This document shows positions 1-10,206 of a stretch of DNA of 64,000 nucleotides, piece after piece. The stretch is from Scilla litardierei. Its lineage: Eukaryota > Streptophyta > Magnoliopsida > Asparagales > Asparagaceae. Location: positions 83,511-147,510 of the forward strand of contig JAULAV010008819.1 of NCBI GenBank assembly GCA_030789695.1. Reading direction: 5' to 3'. The notes below the pieces were generated by a model. It was given only the letters and a program-made list of their open reading frames with translations. It ran no database searches and was not told the origin of the DNA. Position 1 is the stretch's first letter; the number at the start of each line of letters is the position of its first letter. A program made the position numbers and the translations under genes.

Positions 1-1001
1 ATGAATCGCACTTTGTTAGACATGGTGCGATGCATGGCAAGTGGCTCTGAGTTACAATCCTACCTCTGGGTTTAGTCCCAGATAGCCTATGTTCTTGATA
101 AGGTTCTATGACGACCTTATCAATAAGATATTCATTAAATCAAGCATTAGGAAGTTAAAGGATTACTCGAATCTCGAGAGACGAAGAGTCGAGTAAGACA
201 TCATAGTTGGTGATGACTTAGTCAACTTTCAGGATGCCATTCGGAGTAAGAACTCTGATTAATAACTTGATGTAATCCGAGAAGGGTCCATGCACGTAAA
301 TAAAGTATGGACTTTAGTTTATGTGCCCAAAAACCGTGTTTCTTATTGGCTGTATGTAAATCTTCAAGACAGAAGATTGGTGCAGAAGAAAATAGTGAAG
401 AACAACTTATGTTGGTTGAGAACAGTTATCATCCTAACTCCTATAAATGTATTATGATGAAACTTTCTTACCAACAGATGTGTACATATCTACTTGGACC
501 GAACTCAATGTAAATGCTCCTGATGACCATGAAAACTGGAGCATTCATGTATAATCTGTTTTCTAAATATGATTTAGAAGAACGAACTTTTATGAATCGG
601 CAAGAGAGTTTTCAAGATCAGTGGGACCGAATAAAATGCATGCGAAGCATAAAGGAACCGAAACATATGTTTTGACAAAGTGGTCAAAGAGTGACACTTT
701 ATCAGAAATAATTATGAACCGTCTAAATGACTAGTAACTAATTTGGATTATTCTTGTAAGGTACGATGAGCTAGATGAGATCCAGGCAAGACAATGATTA
801 TGGATTTCAAGAGGCCAAGAAAATTATTTGGATGAAATTCAAATATGTGGTCTAACAAGAACATAGAAAACCTTTAAGTCTATACAGTAAATGATTTAGC
901 AGATTCACTCACGAAGGCTCTGTCACATAACGTTTATAGAGACTTATGTGTAAATACGGTATGAGATACCAGGATAAATGGGCCTGAGTGCAAGTGAGAT
1001 A
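1..1001 (+). pseudogene. pol: Ty1/copia pol remnant (element C, internal region)
   Basis: Decayed coding sequence of a Ty1/copia polyprotein that enters from beyond the left edge. Near 283-320 the plus strand reads an RT N-terminal-like stretch (HVNKVWTLV). Near 893-922 it reads DLADSLTKAL, which resembles the extreme C-terminus of copia RNase H. The spacing between these is far too short for a full RT and RNase H, so most of pol has been deleted. Stops interrupt every frame and the longest open stretch is 68 codons. A purine-rich tract and an LTR-like start follow at about 985-1002. Assignment to copia is seen by motif; the clade is not determined. Confidence 0.6.
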
Positions 1002-1746
1002 TGTTGGGAGATAGGTATGCCCTCGTACTCGAGGCAATTTATCTTTATGTAAGTGTACAAAAAACTTGTTCAAAATTACAGTAAGCTGTATGGTAAGAAT
1101 TATCTAAGTTAATAAAATGTAGACGACATTAGAACTTAGGTAAAGTCTTAAGACTTAATACGAGGTTAAACAAGTATTGAAATGAGGATCTCGATCATAG
1201 AGAATTGTTTAACTGTTAGTAGCATAAGTAGTGATCAAGATCAGATTCGTCTCTCCCGGTCAAGCGGAGTTAGTGTCATAGTGTTAGTTCGATCTTTAGT
1301 GAAAGCTCTGACAAGAGTATGTCAGAAGTAGTCCAACATTATTTGACTAAAGATCGATAGAGACTAACCAAATTCAAGCTAATGAGGTTGACAATTGACC
1401 ATACCATAGGCTTGATTAAATGGCATAGTTTTGACGAAAAGACTGTAACTTTGTTCATCCGGACACAGTCAGGGTGGTCCCGACAATACTCATGTTAATG
1501 AGTTAACCATATAAGTATTATACCGAAACAGGGACGGCACTTGCTGCTCGTGCTCTCTACCGTCTGGGGTTTAGAGCCCCACCTGTAGTAGGGTCAGGCT
1601 GTAGGGTCTCACACAGAGTGAGACCTTCGTCAAGTTATAGGTAGAAATTATGAGAATATGTATTTGATGCCAGGGATAGAAAACTGCAAAGAGTTTGCAA
1701 TTAGCTCCTGCATTCAGGATAAATGATCCTGAGTGCAAGTAGGAGA
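985..1746 (+). other. First polypurine/LTR-like junction and spacer before the LTR of element C
   Basis: At 972-1001 a sequence like AGGATAAATG..CCTGAGTGCAAGTGAGAT precedes TGTTGGG at 1002, which looks like a polypurine tract and LTR start. Almost the same junction recurs at 1717-1753 in front of the complete LTR. The 745 bp between them hold no recognisable gene and no good TATA box. This could be a truncated older LTR, a local duplication, or the 3' untranslated region of a rearranged element. Confidence 0.4.
1731..1746 (+). promoter_or_regulatory. Polypurine tract of element C
   Basis: GAGTGCAAGTAGGAGA lies immediately 5' of the TGTTGGGG that opens the LTR. This is the usual position of the plus-strand primer, and the word resembles the copia form GTGCAAGTGGGAGA. 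Confidence 0.6.
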
Positions 1747-2134
1747 TGTTGGGGGGTGTATGTCCTTAGTTCATTTGTATTTGATGCAAATAGATTTTAT
1801 AAGTCGTAAAGAGTTTGCGATATAAGTTTAGAACAGTAAGGATGTGGGAATTTTGCACATGATGTAAAAGAGAATTAAATGTGTCGTGAAATATTTACGT
1901 AAATATTTAATATAATAAATGCATTGAAACAGTTAATTGGATGATGCGATCGTCCTGCTAAATGCAGATTCAAACGAATTAAAAACGGACTCCAAACGTG
2001 CGAAATATAGCCTAAACCATGAATTTAGCCCAAGTTGGGCATTGCGGTCGGGTTCTCACTAAGAGGGCACTCTAACCACCTGGCAAGCGGGTGCCCACAC
2101 TTGCTAACGGAGCGGTCGCCTGCACCCGTAGGCA

Positions 2135-2153
2135 GCGGGCGGGGCCCGCCCGC
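2135..2153. repeat. GC-rich inverted repeat (hairpin) in the C LTR
   Basis: Nine-base arms GCGGGCGGG and CCCGCCCGC are separated by a single G. The hairpin sits inside a sharply GC-rich island (about 2030-2290) in an otherwise AT-rich LTR. Confidence 0.7.
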
Positions 2154-2549
2154 TTCGTGCGGGCGGCGGCCTGCTCACTCGCGCCAGCGCGGGCGCATGC
2201 ACAGCACGTGCCCAGCACGGGCACATGTTGGGTGTGTGCCTTGCTGGCGTGCTCTGGCTAGGTGGGGCCCATGCCATAGGACCCATGCTTAGGTATTGTG
2301 AACCCTAGATAGAATGGAAGCTGTGTTTTTGCGAAATGCGAGGTTTTGGGCTATCTTTGGACCCTTATTTGAAGGGTCAAACGGACTCGGAATGGAGTGT
2401 CGTTTCTTTCTACGTGTTCACTGTTTAGCCCTCTTTGATTTGATAAGTTGTATCACTTGCGAAGCTCAACGGGGAGGGATGAAAAATTCGCTAAAATTTG
2501 GCCTTTGTGAAAGGCAAACTTTAATTAATTTTTTCTACAAAATTTTTTA

Positions 2550-2600
2550 GTCCCACATCGGATATGAGAAGATAGGAGGGGTCAGCCGCCTATATAAATA
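2550..2600 (+). promoter_or_regulatory. snRNA-type USE plus TATA box in the C LTR
   Basis: GTCCCACATCG at 2550-2560 is a perfect match to the plant U-snRNA upstream sequence element consensus RTCCCACATCG. A TATA box, TATATAAATA, starts at 2591, leaving 30 bp between the two. That spacing resembles Pol II-type plant snRNA promoters (Pol III types are about one helical turn shorter). Transcription would begin near 2620-2630. The match is seen in the sequence; function as the LTR promoter is inferred. Confidence 0.6.
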
Positions 2601-3225
2601 AGGGCCTACTGGCCTCCTTGAAACTCGTCCCAATCTCTATAGCTGAGTAGCTCCATTAAACTTGAGCAAGCTTGGATCTGAGCTTAAATTAAATATTCGC
2701 TTTCTCCATAAATTTCTTCCTTACTCCTGTTCAGTCTCTAGTAAAGCTACGAAGGAGCTCGGATCGGATTTGAAATCTTGATGGAGGATTCACTCAAGGT
2801 GAAATCATCTTTGGTGTGTGGTTGGCTCAGTGACAACAGTGTTGCTCGCCTCGGGACGTGGTGTGGTTTGGAAAGCGGTTTGGCTCGGGACGAGGAGCCA
2901 CTCGGGAAGTGGTTTAGCATAGGAGAAGCGGCGTGGGCCCAAAGAAATGTCGCTGAAAATGACGCTTCGTATTCAGCAAAAACAAAGTGAAAGGTATATA
3001 GTTTAAATTAAACATGCATTTATAAATTGCAACTGTAAGTCTATCCTTAGGAGTTGGTCGGACCAAACAGCGGGATAGTGGAGATCTTGGCTAGGGGTTG
3101 TTCCCTTTAGGGTGTTGATTTAAAATTATTTTAAGTCAAATTTTCGCTGCTGTTTTGATAACTTCGTACGACCGACTTAGGCCAGACATCATATTTATGG
3201 CCCTATGGACCCAGAAATCCCAACA

Positions 3226-3714
3226 GAGAATACCAAAAGACAACTTGAAATTATGAGCCTAATGCCATGCACGAAAATTATATTTAAAATTCATAAGTTT
3301 ATACTTCTTGGCTCTAGATCTCCCCAATGAATTCAGATTTAATGTGGTTGTTGCACTTGACTCTTTAGCTCCCCCCATGAATTCAGATTTATTGGATGCA
3401 AATGACTCTTGATCTTCCCCCATGAATTCAGAATTATTGTTGCACATGAACCTTGATCTTCTCCCATGAATGCATTCAGATTTATGGCCACATGCCTCTT
3501 GATCTTCCCCCATGAATGCATTCAGAATTATGGCCTTAATTTCTTTGGCTTGGATTAGCAAGACTAAGGCCTCTTTGTGAGCACAACTTTCTTGGGCCAG
3601 CAATACTTCTACTTGGCTCCAATTACATTTTGCATTCTTTTTAGCATTCCTCTTGTTATTGGTCGTTCACTTAGAATGTAGTCTTCATTTTGTAAGTTGA
3701 TGGGCTGGGTCACA
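3226..3714 (-). mobile_element. Partial 3' LTR of element A
   Basis: On the minus strand this starts TGTGACCCAGCCC immediately after the polypurine tract. It runs through the same text as A's other LTR (22430-22847 plus 51940-52005) and stops at the C LTR. The rest, about 570 bp by comparison with the other copy, lies beyond C and outside the window. Confidence 0.85.
3313..3540 (-). repeat. 45-bp minisatellite in the A LTR (copy 1)
   Basis: Five degenerate units, each carrying a CATGAATTCAG or CATGAATGCATTCAG core after a CCCCC tract, recur near 3327, 3377, 3421, 3466 and 3511. The period is about 45 bp. The same array is present in the other A LTR at about 22515-22735, so it existed before A inserted. 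Confidence 0.8.
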
Positions 3715-5065
3715 TCATCCTCCCCTTTTGAAAAGGAGTCGTCCTTGACTCTTCAACATTTGTACCAAAATAAGAAGAGATGTCAAAAACATTAAAAGTA
3801 GCCCTCACGCCATACTCACAAGTTAGCAGAAGTTTGTAAGCATTCTCTTGAGCTTCTCCCCACTTGAATCGAACCTCCTTCTTATCCAGTTCATTCAATG
3901 GTTTCGTCGGTGTGCTAAAATTCTTCACAAAAAAGCTTGTAAGTCCAAGAAAACTCCTCACTTGTCCAACAGTGGTAAGGGTTGTCCAATTTTGGATTGC
4001 TTTAATCTTCTCTTCATCCGTTGTAATACCTGTAATACTAACAACAAAGCCAATAAAAACAATTATCTGTGCAAAATCATACTTTTTTAATTGGCCAAAC
4101 AATTTCACCTTTCTTAGAACCTCTAGAATTTATCTAAAGTGATCCACGTGTTCATCCAATGTTCTGATATACATAAGAATATCATCAAAGTAAACTACTA
4201 GAAAATTACCAATGCAAGCATGATAAACATGATTCATTAATCTCATGAATGTGCTAGGTGCATTAGTTAACCCAAAAGGTATTATTAACCAATCCACGTT
4301 TAGTCTTAAATGTCGTTTTACATTCATCTCCTTCTTTCATTCTTATTTGATGATAACCACTTTTTAAGTCAATTTTAGAGAAAATAGTTGAACTAGATAA
4401 TTCATCTAGCATATCATCTAACCAAGGAATAGGATGACGATATCTTACCGTGATGTTGTTAATGGCTCTGCAATCAATGCACATTCTCCATGTACCATCT
4501 TTCTTAGGTATAAGCAATACTGGAACTGCACAAGGACTGAGGCTCTCTCTCACATATCCTTTGCTCACCAACTCTTGAACTTGCCTTTGAATTTCCTTAG
4601 TATCTTCAGGATTAGTGCGGTATGCTGGACGTTTAGGCAAAGATGCTCCATGAATAAGATCAATTTGATGTGTTATGCCTCTAATTAGTGGCAGACCTGG
4701 TGGTATCTCATCAGGAAAGACATCTTCATATTCCTGCAAAAGAGATAAAACAACACTAGGCAAAGCAGAGGTTTTTTTTGTTAGTATTCAACATCGCCTC
4801 TTTATACACAAGTACTAGGAGGTTTTGTTGAGAAAACAAGGCTTGCTTAATCTCACATCTTTTTGCCACTAGAAAACTCTTCTCTCCTTTTTCTCTTTTC
4901 TCTCCTTTTCTTTTTGAATTTTCTCTCAGTTTACTTTCTTTTTCTTCACTCAAATCTCTCATCTTTTTCTCGCTCTCATTTTTACTCTCTTATTGTTGAG
5001 TCATTTTCCTCTCTCACTTTCTCTTTTCTTTTCTCTCTTTATTTGATCTTACAGTATTTGTTTTG
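3710..5065 (-). pseudogene. pol: Element A pol remnant: RT with internal deletion to the pol C-terminus
   Basis: Minus-strand reading. A charged Glu/Lys-rich linker (about 4756-4962) is followed by RT (4263-4763) with the gypsy signatures PAYRTNPEDTKEIQ, VPVLLIPKKDGTWRMCIDCRAINN and [14 protein letters not shown] frameshift near 4270-4320 moves reading to 4130-4327, with [11 protein letters not shown] and the catalytic box VVYFDDIL. A second shift leads to 3710-4108, with FIGFVVS..GI and QVRSFLGL. Around 3818-3830 the connection domain (FKWGEAQENAY) runs straight into CEYGVRATFNV, which belongs to the very end of pol after integrase. RNase H and integrase are therefore deleted. The stop overlaps the LTR start. 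RT would copy RNA into DNA; this copy cannot. Confidence 0.85.
3715..3730 (-). promoter_or_regulatory. Polypurine tract of element A
   Basis: The minus strand reads AAAAGGGGAGGATGA directly before the LTR start TGTGACC. The same bases also encode the last pol residues. Confidence 0.8.
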
Positions 5066-5070
5066 GGGAT

Positions 5071-6053
5071 TGTTACGCCTATTTGGCCGAAGCTCGAAAG
5101 ACACGAGCCCAGGAACCCGACTGCCGATCAGAAGCCCATCTGCGCGATCTGGCCCGCCCGACAAGGCCCAATAGAGGACCCCCGAGTATCGATCTGACCC
5201 GGCCCCGATAACGCGCAAATCACTCGCCCACCCCAGCGATAACCGTTCCCCCTGGCCCGTTACCACTTAACAGACGTTATGGGGAGGTGCTGGGATGGCG
5301 CAGGAAGCGGCGAAGGGGGGGGGCGGATTGAGGGGGCACGATTGGGGGCGGACGAGGGACGTGAGTCGTGGGCAGTCACGACGGGAGGTCTATAAAAGGG
5401 CTAGAAGGATGACTAGACAGGGGACGGCATCTCAAGTAACTAAAACCTAAGGTACTCCATCAACGACCTAGTTCCCCCATTTCTTCTCCTTCCTCCCCCG
5501 CTCGCGCCGGTAGACGTCGTTCCGATCTCCTCACGAGTCGAACCGTCTCCGCCGAGTCTCCTCTTTTAGATCATCGTCTGACTTAGGCATTGGAGGGGAT
5601 TTGGCCGGAACCAAGGTCCGGCCCCCCTGACGAGTGTTCTCGTCTGCGTAGGAGGACGTCAGATCCACGGGCCGAGGCTTCCCCTCCACCCCACACCGGC
5701 CACGCATCAAGCAGGACGACCGAAGCCACCCCTCGTCGTCCGACCGACCGAGGCCGAGCACGTCCGACCGAGCCGAGGCTTCCCCTCCGCTCACGAGGCG
5801 CCGATGCAACCCCTCGTCGTCCGACTGTCCGAGGCCGAGCGTCTCACACCGGGCCGAGGCTTCCCCTCACCCCCCCTTTGCGGCCGAGGATCCAGATTCG
5901 GCCCAGCCGACGTGATTCACGTCATCCGCAACTCCGACTCGCGCCGTGTCTGCGCTGACTCGATGCACCCGAGAGACCCAAGTTGGCCCCTTGACCATGT
6001 TGACCGGGTAGTCCACGGTCAACGCTTTTGTAGTGAGAAAACACTCTGAAACA
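5071..6053 (+). mobile_element. Left (5') LTR of D2, 983 bp
   Basis: Starts TGTTACGCCT and ends CTCTGAAACA two bases before the primer site. A TATA box lies at 5391. The downstream part (about 5670-5870) is a GC-rich run of degenerate 80-100-bp units, each containing GCCGAGGCTTCCCCTC (5671, 5772, 5853). Confidence 0.92.
5391..5397 (+). promoter_or_regulatory. TATA box in the D2 5' LTR
   Basis: TATAAAA sits within GGTCTATAAAAGGGC, and transcription would start about 30 bp downstream. The same box is found in both D1 LTRs (14405 and 19971), but it is absent from the truncated D2 3' LTR. Confidence 0.75.
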
Positions 6054-6055
6054 TC

Positions 6056-6072
6056 TGGCATCGTCTGTGGGA
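6056..6072 (+). promoter_or_regulatory. Primer-binding site of D2
   Basis: TGGCATCGTCTGTGGGA lies two bases after the LTR. It is a one-base variant of the TGGCRCCGTCTGTGGGA site common in Tat-type plant elements. The priming tRNA was not verified. Confidence 0.8.
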
Positions 6073-6108
6073 ACGAACTGTCCCACGAAGAAACAAACCA
6101 CACCTGCA

Positions 6109-6650
6109 ATGACACGGCTTCACCCGTCTCGTCGAAAGGAGAGCAAGGCTCAGACGCGAAGCGACAGAGCCCGCCATCCTTGGCAAGAGTGGGCCCGGGC
6201 CCAGCGTGAGGAGGATCGTGAGGAGAGGACCGGGAGACCCTCACCGGCCCTACCGGTCGGGAGGCCGAGCACGTCTGTAACGGCGCGCAGCTTGGACGTA
6301 GCTTTGGTGGTGTCGGTGATCATCGACACAACCATGGTACGGCGACTGCTCGTCGACACCGGCAGCTCCTGCGACGTCCTCTTCATGTCAACCCTGGAGA
6401 AGATGGGGCGGCGGAAGGAAGACTTGCGACTCGCTCGGGTCCCGTGGTGGGATTCACAGGTCATTCCACCCCCATCATCGGCACGATCCATCTCCCGGTA
6501 ACACTCGGAGGCCCACCAAACTCGATGACCCTGGCGGTAGAATTCATCGTATTGGGGATCGGGTCGGAATACAACGGGATCATCGGCCGACCCCTTCTCA
6601 ACGCCATCGGCGCGGTTGTCTCGACCCTCCATCAGATTATCAAGTTCTGA
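6109..6650 (+). pseudogene. pol: D2 leader fused to pol protease
   Basis: The first ATG, 6109, is equivalent to the gag start of D1 (15122). Within about 60 codons the reading frame is already at the retropepsin: RLLVDTGSSCDVLFMS holds the aspartic protease active site DTGSS near 6350-6380. The gag domain seen in D1 is absent, so an internal deletion joined the gag leader to protease. A frameshift near 6440-6500 moves the protease C-terminal half to the frame of 6444-6650 (FIVLGIGSEYNGIIGRP, with the conserved NGIIGRPLL flap-side motif), which ends in TGA at 6648. The protease would process the polyprotein inside virus-like particles. Confidence 0.85.
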
Positions 6651-7538
6651 ACACCCAGGGGGATGGGGCAAATCGAAGGCGACGCGGGGAGGCCGAATAC
6701 CTGCTATCAACTGGCGGAGGAAGGTCCCGAAGATCGTCTAGTCGACCGGATGGCCGCACTCGACTAAAGGGGCGGGCCGAGACCCACCCCTGCGGAGGAG
6801 CAAGAGCAGATCCCGGTCACGGACGTCGAGGGCCGGTTCGTCTCAATCGGGAGAGGGCTAAGCCACAACCTGAGGAGCCAACTGGTCGAGTGCCTGGAGG
6901 CGAACCTAGATGTCTTTGCTTGGTCACCGGAGGACATGCCCGGCGTAGATCCCCAGGTGATCGTCCACCAGATCAACGCCGACCCCAACTTCAAGCTGGT
7001 CATGCAGAAGAAGCGGAACCTGGGCGGCGAGAAGATGAAGGCGGCCTCCGAGGAAGTGGAACGTCTCCTCGACGCCGGCTTCATACGAGAGGTCTGGTAC
7101 CCGGAGTGGCTATCGAACGTGGTGATGGTCAGGAAACCCAACGGGAAGTGGCGAATGTGCGTGGACTTCAGTGACCTCAACAAAGCCTGTCCCAAGGACA
7201 GCTACCCCCTGACGCGCATTGACCACCTGGTGGACAACGCCTCGGGGTACGAGATGCTTAGCTTCATGGACGCCTACTCAGGGTACAATCAAGTCCAGAT
7301 GGATCCCCGGGACAAAGAGATGACAGCCTTCACGACGGACCGGGGAACATACTGCTACAAGAAGATGCCCTTTGGCTTGAAGAACGCAGGGGCCACCTAC
7401 CAGAGAATGGTCAACAAGGTTTTCTACTCCCAGATTGGAAGGAACCTGGAGGTTTACGTCGACGACATGCTTGTCAAGTCGAGAAAGCCGGAGGACCACA
7501 TCGCCGACCTTCGTGAAACCTTCGAGCGGTTGCGGTGA
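6651..7538 (+). pseudogene. pol: D2 reverse transcriptase
   Basis: Same frame as the protease C-terminal half, with stops TAA at 6765 and TGA at 7536. Seen in order: LEANLDVFAWSPEDMPG, then GFIREVWYPEWLSNVVMV and KPNGKWRMCVDFSDLNKACP (about 7110-7190), SFMDAYSGYNQVQM (about 7261-7300), KMPFGLKNAGATYQRMV (7360-7410) and the catalytic YVDDMLVKS (7454-7480). These are Tat/Athila-branch signatures of gypsy RT. The last stop (RLR then TGA) stands where an Arg codon is expected, consistent with CGA-to-TGA deamination. The product would be the RNA-dependent DNA polymerase of the element. Confidence 0.9.
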
Positions 7539-8168
7539 CACAACATTCGACTCAACCCCATGAAGTGCACGTTCGGGGTAAGATCTGGCAAATTCTTGGG
7601 ATTTATGATAACTAACCGTGGCATTGAAGCTAATCCTGACAAGATCGAGGCACTGATCAATATACGTGAGCCGATGATGATCAAAGAGCTGCAGAGGCTG
7701 AATGGGCGCATCGCAGCCTTGGGGCGATTCCTTTCCAAATCGGCAGAAAGATCGCTCCCCTTCTTCAAAGTTCTGAGGAAAGCGATCGCGGAACCATCGG
7801 ACAATAGGAAGACGATACTATGGGACGAAGACTGCTCTAGGGCGTTTGCAGATCTCAAGGAATATCTCCGCAGCCCGCCTCTCCTGTCCAAGCCACGGGA
7901 AGGGGAGTCGCTAAGCCTTTACCTGGCGTGCGTGGAGGAAGCAGTGAGCTCGGTGCTGATCCGGGAAGACGGTGGGGTGCAGTGGCCGGTGTACTACACG
8001 AGCCGGATCTTGAAGGGGGCGGAGGTGCGGTACTCGCCCATGGAGAAACTGGCGTACGCCCTCGTCCTCTCAGCGCGAAGGCTCAGGCCCTATTTCCAAG
8101 CCCACACCATACTGGTCTTGACCGACTCACAACTGGAGAAGAATCTCAAGAGATTCGATCGAATGTGA
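7539..8168 (+). pseudogene. pol: D2 RT connection and first RNase H
   Basis: Continues in frame after the TGA at 7536. It begins with MKCTFGVRSGKFLGFMI and NGRIAALGRFLSKSAERS, the plant gypsy connection. The RNase H-like tethering segment follows, with LYLACVEEAVSSVLIRE, YYTSRILKGAEVRYSPMEKLAYAL and LTDSQL. It ends at TGA 8166, and a frameshift follows within about 30 bp: the continuation SEFDLRF..KGQALADFIAECT (about 8195-8275) is in another frame. This domain removes the RNA strand during reverse transcription. Confidence 0.85.
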
Positions 8169-8331
8169 AGGATGCTAAACTGGGGGGGTGGAATTGAGCG
8201 AGTTCGACCTCCGATTCAAACCACGCATAGCCATCAAAGGGCAGGCCTTGGCTGACTTCATCGCTGAATGCACGACGGAAGGAGAACATCCCCCGGAGGA
8301 AGAAGGCCCAGCAACGGTAATCGCCTAACCC

Positions 8332-9180
8332 TTGTCTTTTCTTTCGGCTGACCACCTCCAGTCAGGAGTCCCAGGAGCGTGGATAGTCCATGTGGACGGA
8401 TCGGCCACACAGTCAGGAGGCGGGGCTGGAATCGCGATCCGATCTCCGGAAGGGAACATCGTGGAATACACATTACGGTTCGAGTTCCCGGCCACCAACA
8501 ACGTGGCGGAGTACGAAGCGGTGATCAACGGCCTGAGGCTGGCCCGGGAGCTCGGGGCCGAGTCTGTGCGCCTCCTCAGTGACTCGAAGCTCATTGTCAA
8601 CCAACTTCTGGGAAGTTACGAGGCGCGGGAGGAGGCGATGCAGAGGTATCACGCCGTCGCCAAAGCGGCGTTCTCCAGGTTCAGAAACGTGGAAGTCTTG
8701 CATCTCCCGCGGTCGGAGAACGCACGGGCGGACGCATTATCGAAACTAGCCTCGTCCTCGCCTAAGGAGCTGGGCCGCACCATCTACGTGGAGAACCTGC
8801 AGTCCCCCAGCACGGAAGAGCGGGAGGTGATGGCGATCGACCAAGATCCCACCTGGATGGACCCGATCATGCGGTACCTCACTCATGGGGAGGTGCCGAC
8901 GGACTGGGACAAGCGTCGGACCCTAGAGAGGAAGGCGCTCCGTTACGTGATCCATGAGGGGATGCTCTACCGGAGGCACTGGACGAAGGCGGACGTCCTC
9001 CCTTACCTGAAATGCATCGGACCGCAAGAAGCCGACTACGTCCTACGGGAGGTTCACGAAGGGGTCTGCAGAAATCACCACGGGGGCAAGATGGTTGCAC
9101 AGAAAATCTTGAGGCAGGGATACTACTGGCCGACCCTGGTCCAAGATGCAACAAACTACGTCCAAAAGTGCCAGGAATGA
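8332..9180 (+). pseudogene. pol: D2 second (archaeal-type) RNase H and integrase zinc-binding domain
   Basis: A 282-codon open stretch. Residues 16-150 carry a second RNase H: WIVHVDGSATQSGGGAGI (first Asp), TNNVAEYEAVINGL (Glu), LLSDSKLIVNQL (Asp) and ENARADALSKLAS (last Asp). Two RNase H domains in tandem are an established mark of Tat-lineage elements, where the second is of archaeal type. The integrase N-terminal zinc finger follows (VHEGVCRNHHGGKMVAQKILRQGYYWP). The frame is broken by TGA at 9178, just where the second Cys of the KCxxC pair belongs. The ATG is internal; the domain is part of one polyprotein. Confidence 0.87.
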
Positions 9181-10101
9181 CAGAGGTATGCCCACCACAC
9201 CTCAACTCCCCCATCGGAGCTCATCCCTATCGTGAGCCCCATCCCATTTGCGAAATGGGGACTCGACATCCTCGGACCGTTTAAGCCGGGCCGGGGGCAG
9301 CGGAAGTATCTGATTGTGGCGGTGGACTACTTTACCAAGTGGATCGAGGCGGAACCATTGGCCACCATCACGTGGAAGAAAGCGAAAAGCTTCGTATGGA
9401 CTTCCATCATCTCCAGATTCGAAGTGCCACGGTCCATCGTCACAGACAACGGGAAACAATTCGACTCCGCGGGGTTCAAAGACTTTTGCACGGAATGGGG
9501 GATCAAGCTTCTCTTCGCCTCTGTAGCGCACCCCCAGACCAACGGAATGGCGGAAGCAGCCAACAAATGCATCATAGAGCCCCTCCGAAAGAAAGTGAAG
9601 GACGCCAAAGGAAGCTGGCCGGAAGAGCTCCCCGGGATACTCTGGTCATACCGGACGACCCACAAGGAGGCCACCGGCGAGACACCGTTCATGCTTGCCT
9701 ACGGGGCCGAGGCGGTGGTACCGGTCGAGTTGGGTGAAGAATCTCTCCGCCTCAAATGCTTTGATGAAGACAGGAACTCGCAAGGTCTGGAGCTCAGTCT
9801 GGAGCTCCTCGACGAGCGGTGGCAGCAAGCCCTGGCCACCATCATCCGCCAGAAGCAGAAGGTGGCCCGATACTACAATGCTCGGGTCAGGGGCAGAAGC
9901 TTCCACCTTGGGGACCTGGTCCTCCGAAAAGCAGGCTTCAACCCAGATACCGCTCGCAAAGGGAAGCTCGCGGCTAAATGGGAGGGACCCTACAAAGTCG
10001 TCGAGGTCCTCGGACCTGCAACCTACCGTCTAGCCAATATGGAGGGGAGGATTCTCACTCACGCCTGGAATACGGAACATTTACGCAAGTACTTTCAATA
10101 A
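9181..10101 (+). pseudogene. pol: D2 integrase core and C-terminal domain
   Basis: Same frame as the preceding block after the TGA at 9178. The DDE residues are visible: Asp in WGLDILGPFKPG, Asp in SIVTDNGKQF and Glu in HPQTNGMAEAANK. They are followed by WSYRTTHKEATGETPFML and the C-terminal domain (FHLGDLVLRKAG, GPYKVVEVLGPATYRL). It ends with TAA at 10099, the natural pol end. No chromodomain is visible, as expected for Tat elements. The enzyme would insert the cDNA into host DNA. The stretch is uninterrupted for 307 codons, so decay is recent or partial. Confidence 0.9.
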
Positions 10102-10206
10102 ATGTATTGTTTTCTGTGAAATAAATTTATTTAAGTTCGTTCCTTTCCAGATAAGCAAAAAGATGTACAGAGGACACACGAAGAGGCCGAGGGGCATTCC
10201 CCTCCC

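Larger units (their letters stand above)
1747..3225 (+). mobile_element. Complete 3' LTR of Ty1/copia element C (1,479 bp)
   Basis: The LTR opens with TGTTGGG and closes with CCCAACA, a perfect 7-bp terminal inverted repeat with the canonical TG...CA ends. It follows a polypurine tract, so it is the 3' LTR of a plus-strand element whose 5' part lies outside the window. The right flank (from 3226) is LTR sequence of element A: the same text, starting near 22432, occurs in A's other LTR. C therefore inserted into A's 3' LTR. The TSD cannot be confirmed without the left end; the first 5 bases after the LTR are GAGAA. Internal features are a GC-rich island at about 2030-2290 and a USE plus TATA promoter near 2550-2600. 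Confidence 0.85.

Noticed and set aside
2035..2292. 85-codon frame in the GC island of the C LTR
   Set aside because: Open on both strands because of high GC, with no recognisable motif.
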